From the NCBI GenBank assembly GCA_026397695.1, contig JAPLUJ010000707.1, positions 1 through 13,135 of the forward strand: DNA of 13,135 nt. Reading direction: 5' to 3'. Of this stretch, positions 12,984-13,135 are shown in pieces (the stretch's first letter is position 1; each line of letters begins with the position of its first letter). A program made the translations under genes and the position numbers. The DNA is from Verrucomicrobiota bacterium. GTDB lineage: Bacteria > Verrucomicrobiota > Verrucomicrobiia > Verrucomicrobiales > Akkermansiaceae. A model generated the notes under the pieces. It had not been told where the DNA came from. It made no database searches and saw nothing but the letters and a program-made list of their open reading frames with translations.

Positions 12984-13135
12984 GATCACCGTGGCTGCTG
13001 CCAGCCGCTTTGCGGTTGCGGCCGATGCGCCTGCCAGTATTCATATTCAGGCGGATCAGGTCCGCTTTCGTCTTGCCGAGATGATGGTCGGAGCGAACAT
13101 GGAGGATCTGCACTATCAGATGGTCGGCGGCTTCG
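12961..13135 (+). CDS. Secreted protein, 3'-truncated; possibly an alpha-L-arabinofuranosidase-like glycoside hydrolase
   Basis: The first 58 codons are seen. They start with a signal peptide (MKLLPILMITVAAASRFAVAA, cleavage probably after residue 21), then ADAPASIHIQADQVRFRLAE, then a segment MMVGANMEDLHYQMVGGF that runs off the window. That last segment recalls the N-terminal block of arabinofuranosidase-like enzymes (G-x-N-x-E-x-x-x-x-x-M-x-G-G), so an exported polysaccharide-degrading enzyme is a reasonable guess. Too little is visible to be sure. ATG at 12961 is chosen because it yields the signal peptide. The gene lies 167 bases after the toroid gene; the intervening sequence holds the duplicated start copy and no clear promoter or terminator. 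Confidence 0.55.
   Translation, partial: MKLLPILMITVAAASRFAVAADAPASIHIQADQVRFRLAEMMVGANMEDLHYQMVGGF

Overview
The window is a GC-rich bacterial chromosome segment (roughly 60% GC by eye). It carries ordinary housekeeping genes mixed with secreted proteins and intergenic debris. The best guess for the organism is Verrucomicrobia (PVC group). The reasons are the mix of a diheme peroxidase, a secreted squalene-cyclase-like toroid, a CvfB-type RNA-binding protein and class V aminotransferase, the repeat-rich spacers, and start codons without recognisable Shine-Dalgarno sequences. This is inference from gene flavour; the window contains no marker RNA.

Left part (1-5050): the 3' end of asd (aspartate semialdehyde dehydrogenase), a small single-pass membrane protein of unknown function, and ispA (farnesyl diphosphate synthase type). 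A 445-base spacer follows, holding a broken remnant of an InlB-type repeat protein on the minus strand, a long GC-rich hairpin and a candidate promoter. Then come dapA and a class V aminotransferase, separated by a perfect 9-copy heptamer array. Asd makes aspartate semialdehyde and DapA condenses it with pyruvate, so two consecutive lysine/diaminopimelate steps lie close together, though not adjacent.

Middle part (5064-8960): a periplasmic diheme cytochrome c peroxidase; a 473-base non-coding spacer rich in short repeats and hairpins; and a long ORF joining a complete short-chain dehydrogenase/reductase to a C-terminal region that resembles the kinase-like domain of phage and conjugative-element polyvalent proteins. 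That C-terminal part is visibly AT-richer than its neighbours, and the junction shows signs of a frame disturbance. A cvfB-like S1/winged-helix gene follows.

Right part (9042-13135): a TM2-domain membrane protein on the minus strand, divergent from a spermidine-synthase-like gene. That gene is followed on the plus strand by an orphan HlyD-type membrane-fusion protein, a secreted alpha/alpha-toroid protein, and the start of a secreted protein that may be a glycoside hydrolase. The start of the last gene has been tandemly duplicated, creating a 9-codon leader ORF whose stop overlaps the true start.

The most interesting items are the SDR-kinase composite gene, the duplicated start with its ATGA-coupled leader, the heptamer arrays, the decayed InlB repeat next to a REP-like hairpin, and an apparent excess of the hexamer TGTTAG/CTAACA.
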